Source: Geoglobus acetivorans
GTDB taxonomy: Archaea; Halobacteriota; Archaeoglobi; Archaeoglobales; Archaeoglobaceae
Assembly (NCBI RefSeq): GCF_000789255.1
Contig: NZ_CP009552.1
Span: 682,001 to 746,000, forward strand
Direction: 5' to 3'
DNA length: 64,000 nt
The translations under genes were made by a program, and so were the position numbers. The notes beneath the pieces were generated by a model. The model was not told the DNA's origin. It saw nothing but the letters and a program-made list of their open reading frames with translations, and made no database searches. This document shows positions 45,115 to 52,471 of this stretch, piece after piece (the stretch's first letter is position 1; each line of letters opens with the position of its first letter).

Positions 45115-45535
45115 GGAACGTGAACCTCCTCAGGACTTTTTCAATCTCAGCGTCAATTAGCTTTTCAATCTCGTCCTTCTGCTCGTCGAATGTTTTTCTC
45201 AAAAATGACCTCTCGGGGATGTTCTTTCTTGGGGATCCAAACTCGTGAACTGCTGCGTATATCACCACGTCCCTTGCAAAAATCCCGATAAGTGCTTTGT
45301 CACCTTCAACCTTGTGAGTGATGGAATCTCTAAGCCTTCCAGTATCTATGAGCGGTTTTGACGACTTCTTCCGCCTGATAGTTTCCGGTTTCAGTGGTGG
45401 CCAGTCTGGATCGCCCTGAGTTATCTTCTCCTTAACTTTCCCCTCGAGAAAAGATCCAGCTGCTATCAAAATCCCCTCCTTCTCTTTTGGTATCGAGTTC
45501 AGCAGCTCTGGGATGTTGTTGATGTCTTTGATCAT
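45107..45535 (-). CDS. HK97 gp10-like / virion morphogenesis neck protein
   Basis: A 142-residue protein with the motif YAAVHEFGSPRKNIPERSFLR and DTGRLRDSITHKV, diagnostic for HK97-gp10/Mu-gpG-type morphogenesis proteins that join head and tail. It overlaps neighbours on both sides. Confidence 0.85.
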   Translation of the reverse strand: MIKDINNIPELLNSIPKEKEGILIAAGSFLEGKVKEKITQGDPDWPPLKPETIRRKKSSKPLIDTGRLRDSITHKVEGDKALIGIFARDVVIYAAVHEFGSPRKNIPERSFLRKTFDEQKDEIEKLIDAEIEKVLRRFTFHA

Positions 45536-45843
45536 TCCATCGCCTCCAGAATCGCTTTTTTATAAGTTCCGTAGTTCTCGTAAGCCCTTATAGTGTATCT
45601 CTTCCCGTCAACCTCCACCTGCCACCCAGTTTTCAGATCCACATCAGTGTAAGCTTTCATCTCGGCTTTTGAAATTCCAATTTCTTGCCAGAACTGTCTT
45701 TCCTCAGATTTAAGTGGGAGAATTATCATTTTCGCCTGGACGACAGTTTCCTGAACTTCGAGATAACCTTGATTGTCAACTTTGCTTATTTGGATTAGAT
45801 TTACGAGTGTTCCCTTATTCTCGAGTATTTTTTCGAAGCTCAT
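45532..45843 (-). CDS. head-tail connector (head-closure type)
   Basis: A 103-residue beta-rich protein (GWQVEVDGKRYTIRAYENYGTY near the C-terminus), typical of small head-closure proteins preceding gp10-like genes. Its start overlaps the end of the membrane-protein gene by 29 nt. Confidence 0.7.
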   Translation of the reverse strand: MSFEKILENKGTLVNLIQISKVDNQGYLEVQETVVQAKMIILPLKSEERQFWQEIGISKAEMKAYTDVDLKTGWQVEVDGKRYTIRAYENYGTYKKAILEAME

Positions 45844-46132
45844 GGTCCCACCTGCCCATCAGAATCCACAGCACAATCAGAAATACTGCAAAAAGAATCA
45901 TGCCGGCGCATCCGAGCATCTTCGCGAGCAGGAGCATCAGCATAACCCCGAAACTGAACTCGAACACGTCTCCAAGGAAGTTCACCTCTCTTTCCGCTCC
46001 CTTGAGATATATGTGCTCTACAAACTCGTATGCAAAGAAAATCACGAACATCGTCGGGAAAATGTATGTCAGACCTCCAGCTGCAACGTGGAAAACTGTA
46101 CCCCTCCTGTCATCAAAAACATTAAGCATCAT
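45815..46132 (-). CDS. membrane protein in neck-gene cluster
   Basis: A 105-residue protein with three hydrophobic segments: about 16-38, 52-68 and 72-92. It ends with a charged tail (WDHELRKNTRE). Together with the next small membrane protein it is a candidate for lysis or egress, but no holin family is recognised. Coupled by a 4-nt overlap. Confidence 0.7.
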   Translation of the reverse strand: MMLNVFDDRRGTVFHVAAGGLTYIFPTMFVIFFAYEFVEHIYLKGAEREVNFLGDVFEFSFGVMLMLLLAKMLGCAGMILFAVFLIVLWILMGRWDHELRKNTRE

Positions 46133-46302
46133 CGTCTCTCCCCCATCTTCGAGCCAAAGTAGAACCCAAGCACGAACATCACGAGTTCCTTGTCCACGGC
46201 TCTGTTGATCACGATGTATCCAATGACGATCGCAAGCGCGATTATCGCCCTGACACTCCCCTGAGGCATCCAGAGTGGCTGGTTTTCATTCAGCCGGACC
46301 AT
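46129..46302 (-). CDS. 57-residue small membrane protein
   Basis: Starts at ATG 46,302 (MVRLNENQPLWMPQGSVRA), fixed by the late promoter 17 nt upstream. Two hydrophobic stretches follow (AIIALAIVIGYIVI and LVMFVLGFYFGS). Homologous-looking short proteins with this QG(S)VRA opening occur in phages. A holin-like role is a guess. Confidence 0.7.
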   Translation of the reverse strand: MVRLNENQPLWMPQGSVRAIIALAIVIGYIVINRAVDKELVMFVLGFYFGSKMGERR

Positions 46303-46318
46303 AACAGCAGGGCAGAAG

Positions 46319-46332
46319 CAGACTTTATTAAA
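46319..46332 (-). promoter_or_regulatory. viral late promoter copy G
   Basis: Minus strand GTTTAATAAAGTCTGC; GTCTG ends 17 nt before ATG 46,302. Confidence 0.7.
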
Positions 46333-46394
46333 CAAAAACTTCAGATGATCCACTTTACTCATTTGGCTACAGCAAGATTCCATATCGGAAGGTG

Positions 46395-46456
46395 ATCGAG
46401 GGGCAAGTTCTCTCGATGAAGCGGGAAGTTCCGTCCGTAAGGGCGGAGCAGTTCAC
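46395..46456 (+). ncRNA. orphan omega-RNA-like / IS200-IS605 right-end structure
   Basis: On the plus strand ATCGAG-11 nt-CTCGAT forms one hairpin. TCCGTCC-GTAA-GGGCGGA forms a second, followed by GCA and GTTCAC. The combination GAAG...CCGTCCGTAAGGGCGG...GTTCAC is the form seen at tnpB 3' ends, where omega-RNA is encoded and the guide begins. No tnpB gene lies nearby. It is probably a transposon remnant or a non-autonomous element. Confidence 0.5.
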
Positions 46457-46515
46457 AAAACGGTCAAGTTCAGCTGAGTTTTAGGCTACCCAAGAGACTC
46501 AGTTTAATGCTGATG

Positions 46516-47007
46516 TCAGCATTGAAAATTACTGTAGAGCTTTTCGTAGTACTGGTTGGCTATGTCATTCAGTGTGTCGGGGGTGAAGTAGAGCGTTACC
46601 GTTCCAGTGTGCCACTCGATTATCATGTTCTTTTCGAGGAGTGACTTGAGGTACTTGCCGAAGGTTCTGTCGTCCCATCCGAGGGCCGTTCTCAGCTGCC
46701 ACTTGGTCATTATCTTCTTCTTTTTGAGGACGCTCAAGAGCTTCTGCTCCATGAATGCGTTGATCCTGATTGACCCTGCAGGTCTTCCACGTGATTCAAA
46801 TTCGAGCAGATCTGGATCTGCTATAAAGAAAGTCTCGCTCCCAATTCTCAGTCTGTAGATCAGCTTTTTGTTTTCAAGACTTCTCAAACGCTGAGGGAGC
46901 CAGGAAGAGCCAGACTTGCCTATCCCAAAATACTCTTTCAGATCCCTGAAGCTTATCACGCCATGATTGTCAAGAATAGCCTGCAGAACCTCTTCCTGAG
47001 TCGCCAT
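46516..47007 (-). CDS. tandem winged-helix DNA-binding protein
   Basis: A 163-residue protein with two winged-helix units. The first (1-60) includes ISFRDLKEYFGIGKSGSSWLPQRLRSLENKKLI; the second (85-145) includes MTKWQLRTALGWDDRTFGKYLKSLLEKNMI. An RGRPAGS linker resembles an AT-hook. A DNA-binding regulator inside the head-tail connector genes is unusual. It could control late transcription. Confidence 0.75.
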   Translation of the reverse strand: MATQEEVLQAILDNHGVISFRDLKEYFGIGKSGSSWLPQRLRSLENKKLIYRLRIGSETFFIADPDLLEFESRGRPAGSIRINAFMEQKLLSVLKKKKIMTKWQLRTALGWDDRTFGKYLKSLLEKNMIIEWHTGTVTLYFTPDTLNDIANQYYEKLYSNFQC

Positions 47008-47116
47008 TTTTGACCCTTATGAGGATAGAATCCCTCGAGTACTCAACCTCGAGCTCGGGGAAGTGGTCCTCTATTAAATATTTCAGCTGCCGTATCAGCT
47101 TTCTTCCCCTGTCCAC
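46970..47116 (-). CDS. possible 48-residue late protein
   Basis: A GTG-started frame (MDRGRKLIRQLKYLIEDHFP then ELEVEYSRDSILIRVKNGD) bridging the gap between the head-tail adaptor and the winged-helix gene, overlapping the latter by 38 nt. The amphipathic sequence looks coded, but no clear ribosome-binding site precedes it. Confidence 0.4.
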   Translation of the reverse strand: MDRGRKLIRQLKYLIEDHFPELEVEYSRDSILIRVKNGDSGRGSAGYS

Positions 47117-47150
47117 GGAAAAGAGTTGGCGGCACTACGCTTATCACTTT

Positions 47151-47531
47151 CTAAAGCCGGACGGCTCTGTAACCTCTCGTCTTGATGAAGTACGTGTTGA
47201 GAGCGAGCTCAGCGGATTCATTGAAAGTCTCAAACCACGTGAGTTTCAGCTTGACATTCTGACTCTTGCTTTCCCTGAGATCTCCTATGCTGTACTCGAG
47301 AACGTCTGCAGAGTCAACACCGAGCAGGTCATTAGCGAGAACATCGCAGCAGACCTTGCTCAGCAGCCACCTCTTAAGGAGGCTCTGATAAGGTGCCGAA
47401 GCTGGATCTGTGCCTATAAGCTCCTGCAGCTCCTCTTTTCTTCGATCGATGAAGTTCTGTATTGTTGTGTCGTCAGGTTTGGTCGAGTAAGCATCCCCGA
47501 GCAGGGTTCTGACGTCTGCGACGGTTATCAT
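47151..47531 (-). CDS. head-tail adaptor (gp6/gp15-like)
   Basis: A 126-residue helical protein (TVADVRTLLGDAYS..., FIDRRKEELQELIG) with the pattern of head-completion adaptors that bind the portal. It overlaps the preceding small gene by 4 nt. Confidence 0.72.
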   Translation of the reverse strand: MITVADVRTLLGDAYSTKPDDTTIQNFIDRRKEELQELIGTDPASAPYQSLLKRWLLSKVCCDVLANDLLGVDSADVLEYSIGDLRESKSQNVKLKLTWFETFNESAELALNTYFIKTRGYRAVRL

Positions 47532-47734
47532 GGCTCACTCTTCTTTTTCTGTGCTTTCTTCTCCCTCTTCTTCTCCTCAGTTTTCTCTTCAACAATCTCA
47601 AGCTCTCCATTCTCGATGAGAGCCTTGACACCTGACATCATCATTTCATCCTTGCTGAGCTCTGCTGTTCTGCCCGGCTCGATAGTCTTGTCGGCTACAT
47701 ACACAACAGAGTTCGACACATTTCTGACTTTCAT
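47528..47734 (-). CDS. 68-residue small structural-region protein
   Basis: A small beta domain (NVSNSVVYVADKTIEPGRTAEL) with a very charged Lys/Glu tail. Short proteins of this type follow capsid genes in many phages. A late promoter lies 18 nt upstream of its ATG. Confidence 0.68.
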   Translation of the reverse strand: MKVRNVSNSVVYVADKTIEPGRTAELSKDEMMMSGVKALIENGELEIVEEKTEEKKREKKAQKKKSEP

Positions 47735-47751
47735 GTGAATGGCTGAAAAAA

Positions 47752-47765
47752 CGGACTTTATAAAT
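47752..47765 (-). promoter_or_regulatory. viral late promoter copy H
   Basis: Minus strand ATTTATAAAGTCCG; GTCCG ends 18 nt before ATG 47,734. Confidence 0.72.
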
Positions 47766-47998
47766 CAGGATTTGAAGAAGGAGACTATCGCTCCGAGAAC
47801 AGCAACGATGATTGACACGACAAAACCGACGACTCTGAAATACGTGCTGTGCCGCTCGATCACCCTGTCGTGGTTATCGAGCCTATCTTCGTGATCTTTC
47901 TGCTTATCGCTGATTTTCTGGAGTTCGCACAGTATTCTGTCAACTTTACCGTTAAGCTCTCCAAGTAACTGCACCGCATCTCTGTCAAACGCTGTCAT
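47765..47998 (-). CDS. coiled-coil protein with C-terminal membrane anchor
   Basis: A 77-residue protein. A heptad region (LLGELNGKVDRILCELQKIS, then HEDRLDNHDRV) precedes one membrane segment (VVGFVVSIIVAVLGAIVSFF). It resembles XhlA-type holin-associated proteins of phages. A membrane role in virion release is plausible. Confidence 0.68.
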   Translation of the reverse strand: MTAFDRDAVQLLGELNGKVDRILCELQKISDKQKDHEDRLDNHDRVIERHSTYFRVVGFVVSIIVAVLGAIVSFFKS

Positions 47999-48028
47999 TT
48001 CAGGCCCCCTGACAAAAAATTAAGGGGG

Positions 48029-48826
48029 TTAGATTCCCGTCAGCTTGCAGACCGCGTCCGGATATCTCACGACCGGAACGATCCTCTCGAAGACGTTGAC
48101 GAGATACGACTGGTTCTCCTGCCTGTATTCTGGTCCCTCGATCGTTATGTCTTCAGCAATCACGAGCACACCAGCCCTTCTTGTGTCGAGGAGCAGGCCC
48201 GTGCCGGTCGAGAGCTTCGGGGTAGCAATGACCTTCAGCCCGAGCCCCTCGATGAGCTGGGCGTATGTCATCTTCGCGTCAACATCGATTCTCCTGAGGT
48301 CAGCGGCCTCGTAGGGGTGCAGCACGAGCACGTCGGGCTTCACGTTGACCTCCTCGAGCTTTGCGAGAGCTGCAGACACATCGTCGTACGGATCTCCAGT
48401 CGAACTCCATGCCGCAGCTGCAGCCTGAGTCTTTCCAGCGTTGTTAACGAGCTCGCTGATGATCATCTCGTCCTCCTTGAGGGCCACGACCTCCGCGGCA
48501 TCTCTCGCAAGCTGTCCGATGCTGTGAATCTTGTTTCCGAGGTACTCCTCCCTTGTTATGTAAAACCCCTTACCGATCTTCTTGATCGATGCGGTTGCCT
48601 CGGTGTACTGCACACCCTCAAGCGGGAACTCAGCACCCTCGGGGATCTCCTGGACATCGCTGAATCCCGTGAACTTCCTGTACTTGTAGACCTGCGTTCC
48701 CCTGTCGACTTTCTCAGTCTGCACCAGGTTCCTTCCAACCCTCGTGGCCCTGGCCTGCACAACAACGACATCGCTTATCGCCTGCAGAAGCTCGGCCGGC
48801 AGAATATCCGAAGTTATGACCGCCAT
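48029..48826 (-). CDS. major capsid protein (HK97 fold)
   Basis: A 265-residue capsid subunit. N-terminal helix, then E-loop region (RKFTGFSDVQEIPEGAEFPLEG), spine helix (NKIHSIGQLARDAAEVVALKEDE), and A-domain motif (DVLVLHPYEAADLRR). The C-terminal strands (YLVNVFERIVPVVRYPDA) are typical of the fold. It lies after decoration and scaffold genes, all downstream of internal promoter I. Confidence 0.9.
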   Translation of the reverse strand: MAVITSDILPAELLQAISDVVVVQARATRVGRNLVQTEKVDRGTQVYKYRKFTGFSDVQEIPEGAEFPLEGVQYTEATASIKKIGKGFYITREEYLGNKIHSIGQLARDAAEVVALKEDEMIISELVNNAGKTQAAAAAWSSTGDPYDDVSAALAKLEEVNVKPDVLVLHPYEAADLRRIDVDAKMTYAQLIEGLGLKVIATPKLSTGTGLLLDTRRAGVLVIAEDITIEGPEYRQENQSYLVNVFERIVPVVRYPDAVCKLTGI

Positions 48827-48830
48827 CCCA

Positions 48831-49232
48831 TCACACCTCCAGCTTTATCTTTACCTTATCCCCCGCAGCTGCCGCGGAGGTTATCGCCCTCCCGACAACC
48901 ATCGTGACATCATCTACAGAGACAGTGTTTCCTCCCGAGTCCGTGTAGGTCTTCGTCGCGGAGAACACTTCCACCTGACCGTTCGCAGCACTCTGAACGA
49001 GATCCCCAGCACTTATCGCTCCAGCGGCCGTGACTTCCACGACTCCCTCGGTGATCACGGTCACCTGCTCTCCCGCAGCAGCATCTTTCATCGCAACTCC
49101 GAGAACCTTGCTCGAGGCCCCAGAGGTCGGAGCTACGGTCTCGTCGCCAGTGAGTTCGACAAGCTGTCCTGCGGTTATCGCAGCTCCTGCAGTTGCCTTG
49201 ATGGACCTCCCCTCAACATACACCAGAACCAT
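48831..49232 (-). CDS. capsid decoration protein (DUF2190-like)
   Basis: A 133-residue Ala/Gly/Val-rich beta protein (ITAGQLVELTGDETVAPTS, LGVAMKDAAAGEQVTVITEG). It matches DUF2190-type capsid cement proteins, placed right before the capsid gene. In a hyperthermophilic virus it would stabilise the head. Confidence 0.82.
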   Translation of the reverse strand: MVLVYVEGRSIKATAGAAITAGQLVELTGDETVAPTSGASSKVLGVAMKDAAAGEQVTVITEGVVEVTAAGAISAGDLVQSAANGQVEVFSATKTYTDSGGNTVSVDDVTMVVGRAITSAAAAGDKVKIKLEV

Positions 49233-49236
49233 CTAC

Positions 49237-49614
49237 TCACACCTCCCCCTCAATTCCGAGCATCTTCCTCAGCTCCGCAACCTTGCGAGCATCAGCCCTG
49301 CCCCACTTTGTTTCAATGAAACCCTCAGAATTGTCGACAGGAGTCTTGACCTTCTCGGCGGTCTTGTGAGAGATGACTCTGTCAGCGAGATCAGCGTAAA
49401 CGAGCTTGAGTTCGATGACATTCGCCTTCTTCAACTCCTCCTCATTTACTTCGGCTTTGGTGATGGCCGCAACCCTCTTGATCTTCTCGATGATCGATGC
49501 CTTCTCTTTTTCCTCGTACTCTGCGAGTCTCTTCCTGAGTTCCTCGTTCTCTGCCTTGAGTCGCTCGATCTCTGTGGTCAGTTCTTCCACTTTCTTCTCT
49601 ATCTCTTCACTCAT
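49237..49614 (-). CDS. nested scaffold protein from internal start
   Basis: The 125 C-terminal residues of the protease frame, starting at an internal ATG (MSEEIEKKVEELTTEIERL). A full late-promoter element (TTTAAAAAGTCTGG) ends 19 nt before this ATG, the same spacing as at other late genes. This would yield free scaffold in excess over protease-scaffold, as lambda C/Nu3 and herpesvirus UL26/UL26.5 do. The promoter would also serve decoration and capsid genes. Confidence 0.7.
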   Translation of the reverse strand: MSEEIEKKVEELTTEIERLKAENEELRKRLAEYEEKEKASIIEKIKRVAAITKAEVNEEELKKANVIELKLVYADLADRVISHKTAEKVKTPVDNSEGFIETKWGRADARKVAELRKMLGIEGEV

Positions 49615-50553
49615 GTTCGCCGCTTTTGAATCCAGACTTTTTAAAGCAGGCTGCTCGATTTCGATGAATTCCTTCAGCTTGGTCACGAATTCATCAAGGA
49701 AGTGGAACTCGGGTGGCTCGTTGCCGAATTCCCTGTAGTGTCTGGCAAGGTGATCGTACACCTTCTTCCTGTCCTCACTCGGGATGTCCACCCCACCTCT
49801 CGCACCCATCAGAGCCGCCATCGCCGCAACAACACCCCTCCACACAACAGCGTGAGTTTTAGGGTCGTGGTGGGGAAGCTTGAGGTCCGTGAACTTCTCT
49901 GGAGGATTCTTAGGGGACCACGCAAAGTGGCCAGCGATGCTTCTTTTTTCAAAATCGCTCAGCTCGTCCCAGCTCTTGTCCGTGAAGTCGCTGAGAGCTG
50001 GCTTGCTCCACCCGGATTCTGCATCCCTGCCGTACTTCCAGGGATGTCCAGGGATAACGCCCTTGACGAGAATGTCGTCCTCAGAAGGCCTGAACATCTT
50101 CTCGTAAACTGTGTCTACAACAGCTTCAGGATTGGCAGGAATGCCAACGAGGCTCACCTCGAGAATCTTCAGCCTCTTGATCTTGTTCCCAGCTCTCTCA
50201 AGGGCCTTGAAGCCTATCGAAAACGCGTCGAGGAAACCGTCCTTGAGGGACCTGTAAACGGTTTCGAACATCGGATGGGCTTTGTTGAGCACGACCTTGA
50301 TCCAGAGCTTCCTGACTCCTTCGACCGTCCTGACCGCAGCATCTACAATCTTTCCGATCGGGATGTCGTCGTACTTGTGGTTGACGAAGACCTTGTTGTA
50401 CGGCTCCTGCTTCAGCTCCTCAGCTGCAGTTTTCAGTGCTTCCTCCGTTATTATCTCATCATCAAGGTCTTTGACCGCTGCTGAAGCGTAGCCCTCAACA
50501 TAGACATTCTTATCGCTGTCGCTGACCTGGAGGCTCTTTACTATCAGTTGCAT
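49237..50553 (-). CDS. prohead protease-scaffold fusion
   Basis: A 438-residue protein. Residues 1-170 form a U35-like prohead protease with His in FVNHKYDDIPIGK and Ser in DAFSIGFKA. Residues about 185-290 hold a domain with DLKLPHHDP and RGVVAAMAALMGARGG. From about residue 314 a long coiled coil (EEIEKKVEELTTEIERL...) is the scaffold. A late promoter precedes ATG 50,553 by 18 nt. A second promoter inside the gene precedes Met314. Confidence 0.87.
   Translation of the reverse strand: MQLIVKSLQVSDSDKNVYVEGYASAAVKDLDDEIITEEALKTAAEELKQEPYNKVFVNHKYDDIPIGKIVDAAVRTVEGVRKLWIKVVLNKAHPMFETVYRSLKDGFLDAFSIGFKALERAGNKIKRLKILEVSLVGIPANPEAVVDTVYEKMFRPSEDDILVKGVIPGHPWKYGRDAESGWSKPALSDFTDKSWDELSDFEKRSIAGHFAWSPKNPPEKFTDLKLPHHDPKTHAVVWRGVVAAMAALMGARGGVDIPSEDRKKVYDHLARHYREFGNEPPEFHFLDEFVTKLKEFIEIEQPALKSLDSKAANMSEEIEKKVEELTTEIERLKAENEELRKRLAEYEEKEKASIIEKIKRVAAITKAEVNEEELKKANVIELKLVYADLADRVISHKTAEKVKTPVDNSEGFIETKWGRADARKVAELRKMLGIEGEV
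49633..49646 (-). promoter_or_regulatory. viral late promoter copy I (internal to protease gene)
   Basis: Minus strand CTTTAAAAAGTCTGG. GTCTG ends 19 nt before the internal ATG 49,614. The codons it spans read ALKSLDSK, a linker between domains. Confidence 0.7.
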
Positions 50554-50570
50554 GCAAAATAGGGGTTGAG

Positions 50571-50584
50571 CGGACTTTAAAAAT
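50571..50584 (-). promoter_or_regulatory. viral late promoter copy J
   Basis: Minus strand ATTTTTAAAGTCCGC; GTCCG ends 18 nt before protease ATG 50,553. Confidence 0.75.
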
Positions 50585-50907
50585 CAGATAATCAGCAATT
50601 CCCCATCCTCTTCTTCTGGAATGACTATCTCAGGCAGGTTCGACTCGTACTTCCATCCCGGATCCTCATCTGCGATTCTTCCAGCGTGATAGGCATAGGC
50701 GTAGAGATCCTTATCCGAGAACGCAGGGATTATAACCGGAACCCCCTTCCTGACTCCTTCGAGGATCTTTTCAAGAGTCTTCTTACCAAACGGTCCCCTG
50801 GAAGTAGTGATTATGTCGGCTGGCCTGTGTGGGTCTTCACCAATCCCCACGATTTCAACCCTGTCAATCCCGTTCTCGTGCTTCAGCACGATTTTCCATT
50901 CCATCAT
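50584..50907 (-). CDS. uncharacterised head-region protein
   Basis: A 107-residue acidic protein (ending PEIVIPEEEDGELLII) between minor head protein and protease. No recognised family. It may be a head-assembly accessory. Confidence 0.65.
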   Translation of the reverse strand: MMEWKIVLKHENGIDRVEIVGIGEDPHRPADIITTSRGPFGKKTLEKILEGVRKGVPVIIPAFSDKDLYAYAYHAGRIADEDPGWKYESNLPEIVIPEEEDGELLII

Positions 50908-50932
50908 CCTACTTCAGCCTCCATCCCTTATA

Positions 50933-52471
50933 TCACTTTCCCCTCAGCAAAGACAGAATGAAACCGAACAGCTCCCTGTCCTTCTCCCACAGCTCTTTCA
51001 TCAGCTCCTCCTTCGTGAAGTATTCCATTCCAACACTTAACAGCTCGGTATGAAAGTTGTTCCTTATGTCAGGGTCTATTTCAATGAGTTTGGGATTATC
51101 GACGAGTTTCCTGAGTCTTTTGTAATGTTCATCCACATACGTTCCGAGGTAGATTCTACCAGCATACGGGTCTATGTGGTCGAATCCGTCGAAGTGGAAA
51201 ATGTCGAAACCGAGGTGGCTGTACTGCTCGTGCTTTCTCAGCATTTCGAGCCTGTATCCGTGCTTTTTTACCCTCGCAATAAAGAACTTCCTTGTTTCCT
51301 CGAGATAGAGCGTGTGATCGAGGTGGTGCCCGTACTCGTGCATGAACGTCCTCTCCTTCTCGCCATAATGCTTGCTGATCTGGATCTCTCTTCTGGAGTG
51401 GTAATACCGGCCCTTGTACGTCCTCCCCGCGGTTGTTCTTATCTTCACCTTACCAGCTCTCTCAACAACTTTACTGTTAATCCTGTACGGCAGGACATTC
51501 TGGATGTAACTCCTGACATCTTCCGGACCACCCTTACCGAAGAACCTGATGTACTCTTTACCTCTCTTTTCAGCCTCGGAAACGCTGATAGGCTCTCTGT
51601 GAATGAACCGGTTTAGAGCCCTGCTAAAGCTACCTTCCTCTCTGAGGAGGTTTTCGTAATCTGAGAGTGCCCTCGATATCCTCTCATCAAGCTCTTTATC
51701 ACCCGTGATCTCTACAATTTCTGGTTCTGGCTTCTTTTCTCTGCTCTTCGGGAGATAGGGGACTATCGTGCACCTGCAGTTCGGGTGCGATCCGTGTGGG
51801 GGAAGCTGTGTTTTGTCGCTGATGATTCTTCCGTGCCTGCTGCTGCAGACCGGGCAGACTCTCTCGTCAAGAGCCGTCAGCCACCTCCATCTCTTTATAC
51901 CTGCCCTCTCATATCGATCTGCAGCGGCAAGGTTGAAGGTTCTCGCGGTTTCAGTCCTTACGATTCTCTCAATCTTCCATTTCGTTTCTTCGACAACTTC
52001 AAGAGCGTCCTTGGTTATTTCTCTCACTGACTTACCTGCAAGCAGTCCCTCCCTTATCTTTAAAGCGAGCTTTTTCTTCTGCTCATCCGTGAGAGACTTG
52101 ACAAGATCGAGCTGCAAATTCTTTAACTGGTCGAGAGTCTCCTGATCGAGAATGCTGAACATGCTGCTCGGGATCCTCACCTCTATTCCGTATTTTTTCA
52201 GCATCCTCCCTGCAAAAGCTGCCCCTCTCTCCCAGAAGATAGGTAAATAGCGTTCGATGAATCTTCTTGCCCTCTCGTGTCCAAGCTCCTGCTCAAGAAC
52301 ACTTTGAATTTCGGAGATCAGACTATCATCAATTCTGTGTGCCGCTTTGAGCATAAGCTCAATCCTCTGCTTCGCTGACCTGCTGAGCTTCTTCAGCTCT
52401 CTTGCGAATTCAGCCTGCAGGGTTTTCGGTATTGGTGAGGTTGCTGGCTGAGAAATTCTGTCGCCCTTCAT
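50933..52471 (-). CDS. minor head protein (SPP1 gp7/Mu F-like) fused to a metallopeptidase-like domain
   Basis: A 512-residue protein. Residues about 130-245 form the phage head morphogenesis domain, with RIVRTETARTFNLAAADRYE and the Cys/His set VCPVCSSRHG...HPNCRC. Residues about 320-460 contain HEYGHHLDH (first His about residue 378), an HExxH zinc-peptidase motif with a nearby DHIDPY acidic segment. Portal-adjacent position confirms the head role. The peptidase-like part could act in DNA injection or maturation. Confidence 0.82.
   Translation of the reverse strand: MKGDRISQPATSPIPKTLQAEFARELKKLSRSAKQRIELMLKAAHRIDDSLISEIQSVLEQELGHERARRFIERYLPIFWERGAAFAGRMLKKYGIEVRIPSSMFSILDQETLDQLKNLQLDLVKSLTDEQKKKLALKIREGLLAGKSVREITKDALEVVEETKWKIERIVRTETARTFNLAAADRYERAGIKRWRWLTALDERVCPVCSSRHGRIISDKTQLPPHGSHPNCRCTIVPYLPKSREKKPEPEIVEITGDKELDERISRALSDYENLLREEGSFSRALNRFIHREPISVSEAEKRGKEYIRFFGKGGPEDVRSYIQNVLPYRINSKVVERAGKVKIRTTAGRTYKGRYYHSRREIQISKHYGEKERTFMHEYGHHLDHTLYLEETRKFFIARVKKHGYRLEMLRKHEQYSHLGFDIFHFDGFDHIDPYAGRIYLGTYVDEHYKRLRKLVDNPKLIEIDPDIRNNFHTELLSVGMEYFTKEELMKELWEKDRELFGFILSLLRGK

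Noticed and set aside
47010-47738. Long plus-strand open frame of about 240 codons
   Set aside because: It is antisense to the adaptor and 68-residue genes, which have viral-family patterns and a late promoter; its translation is low-complexity Ser-rich and lacks any motif.
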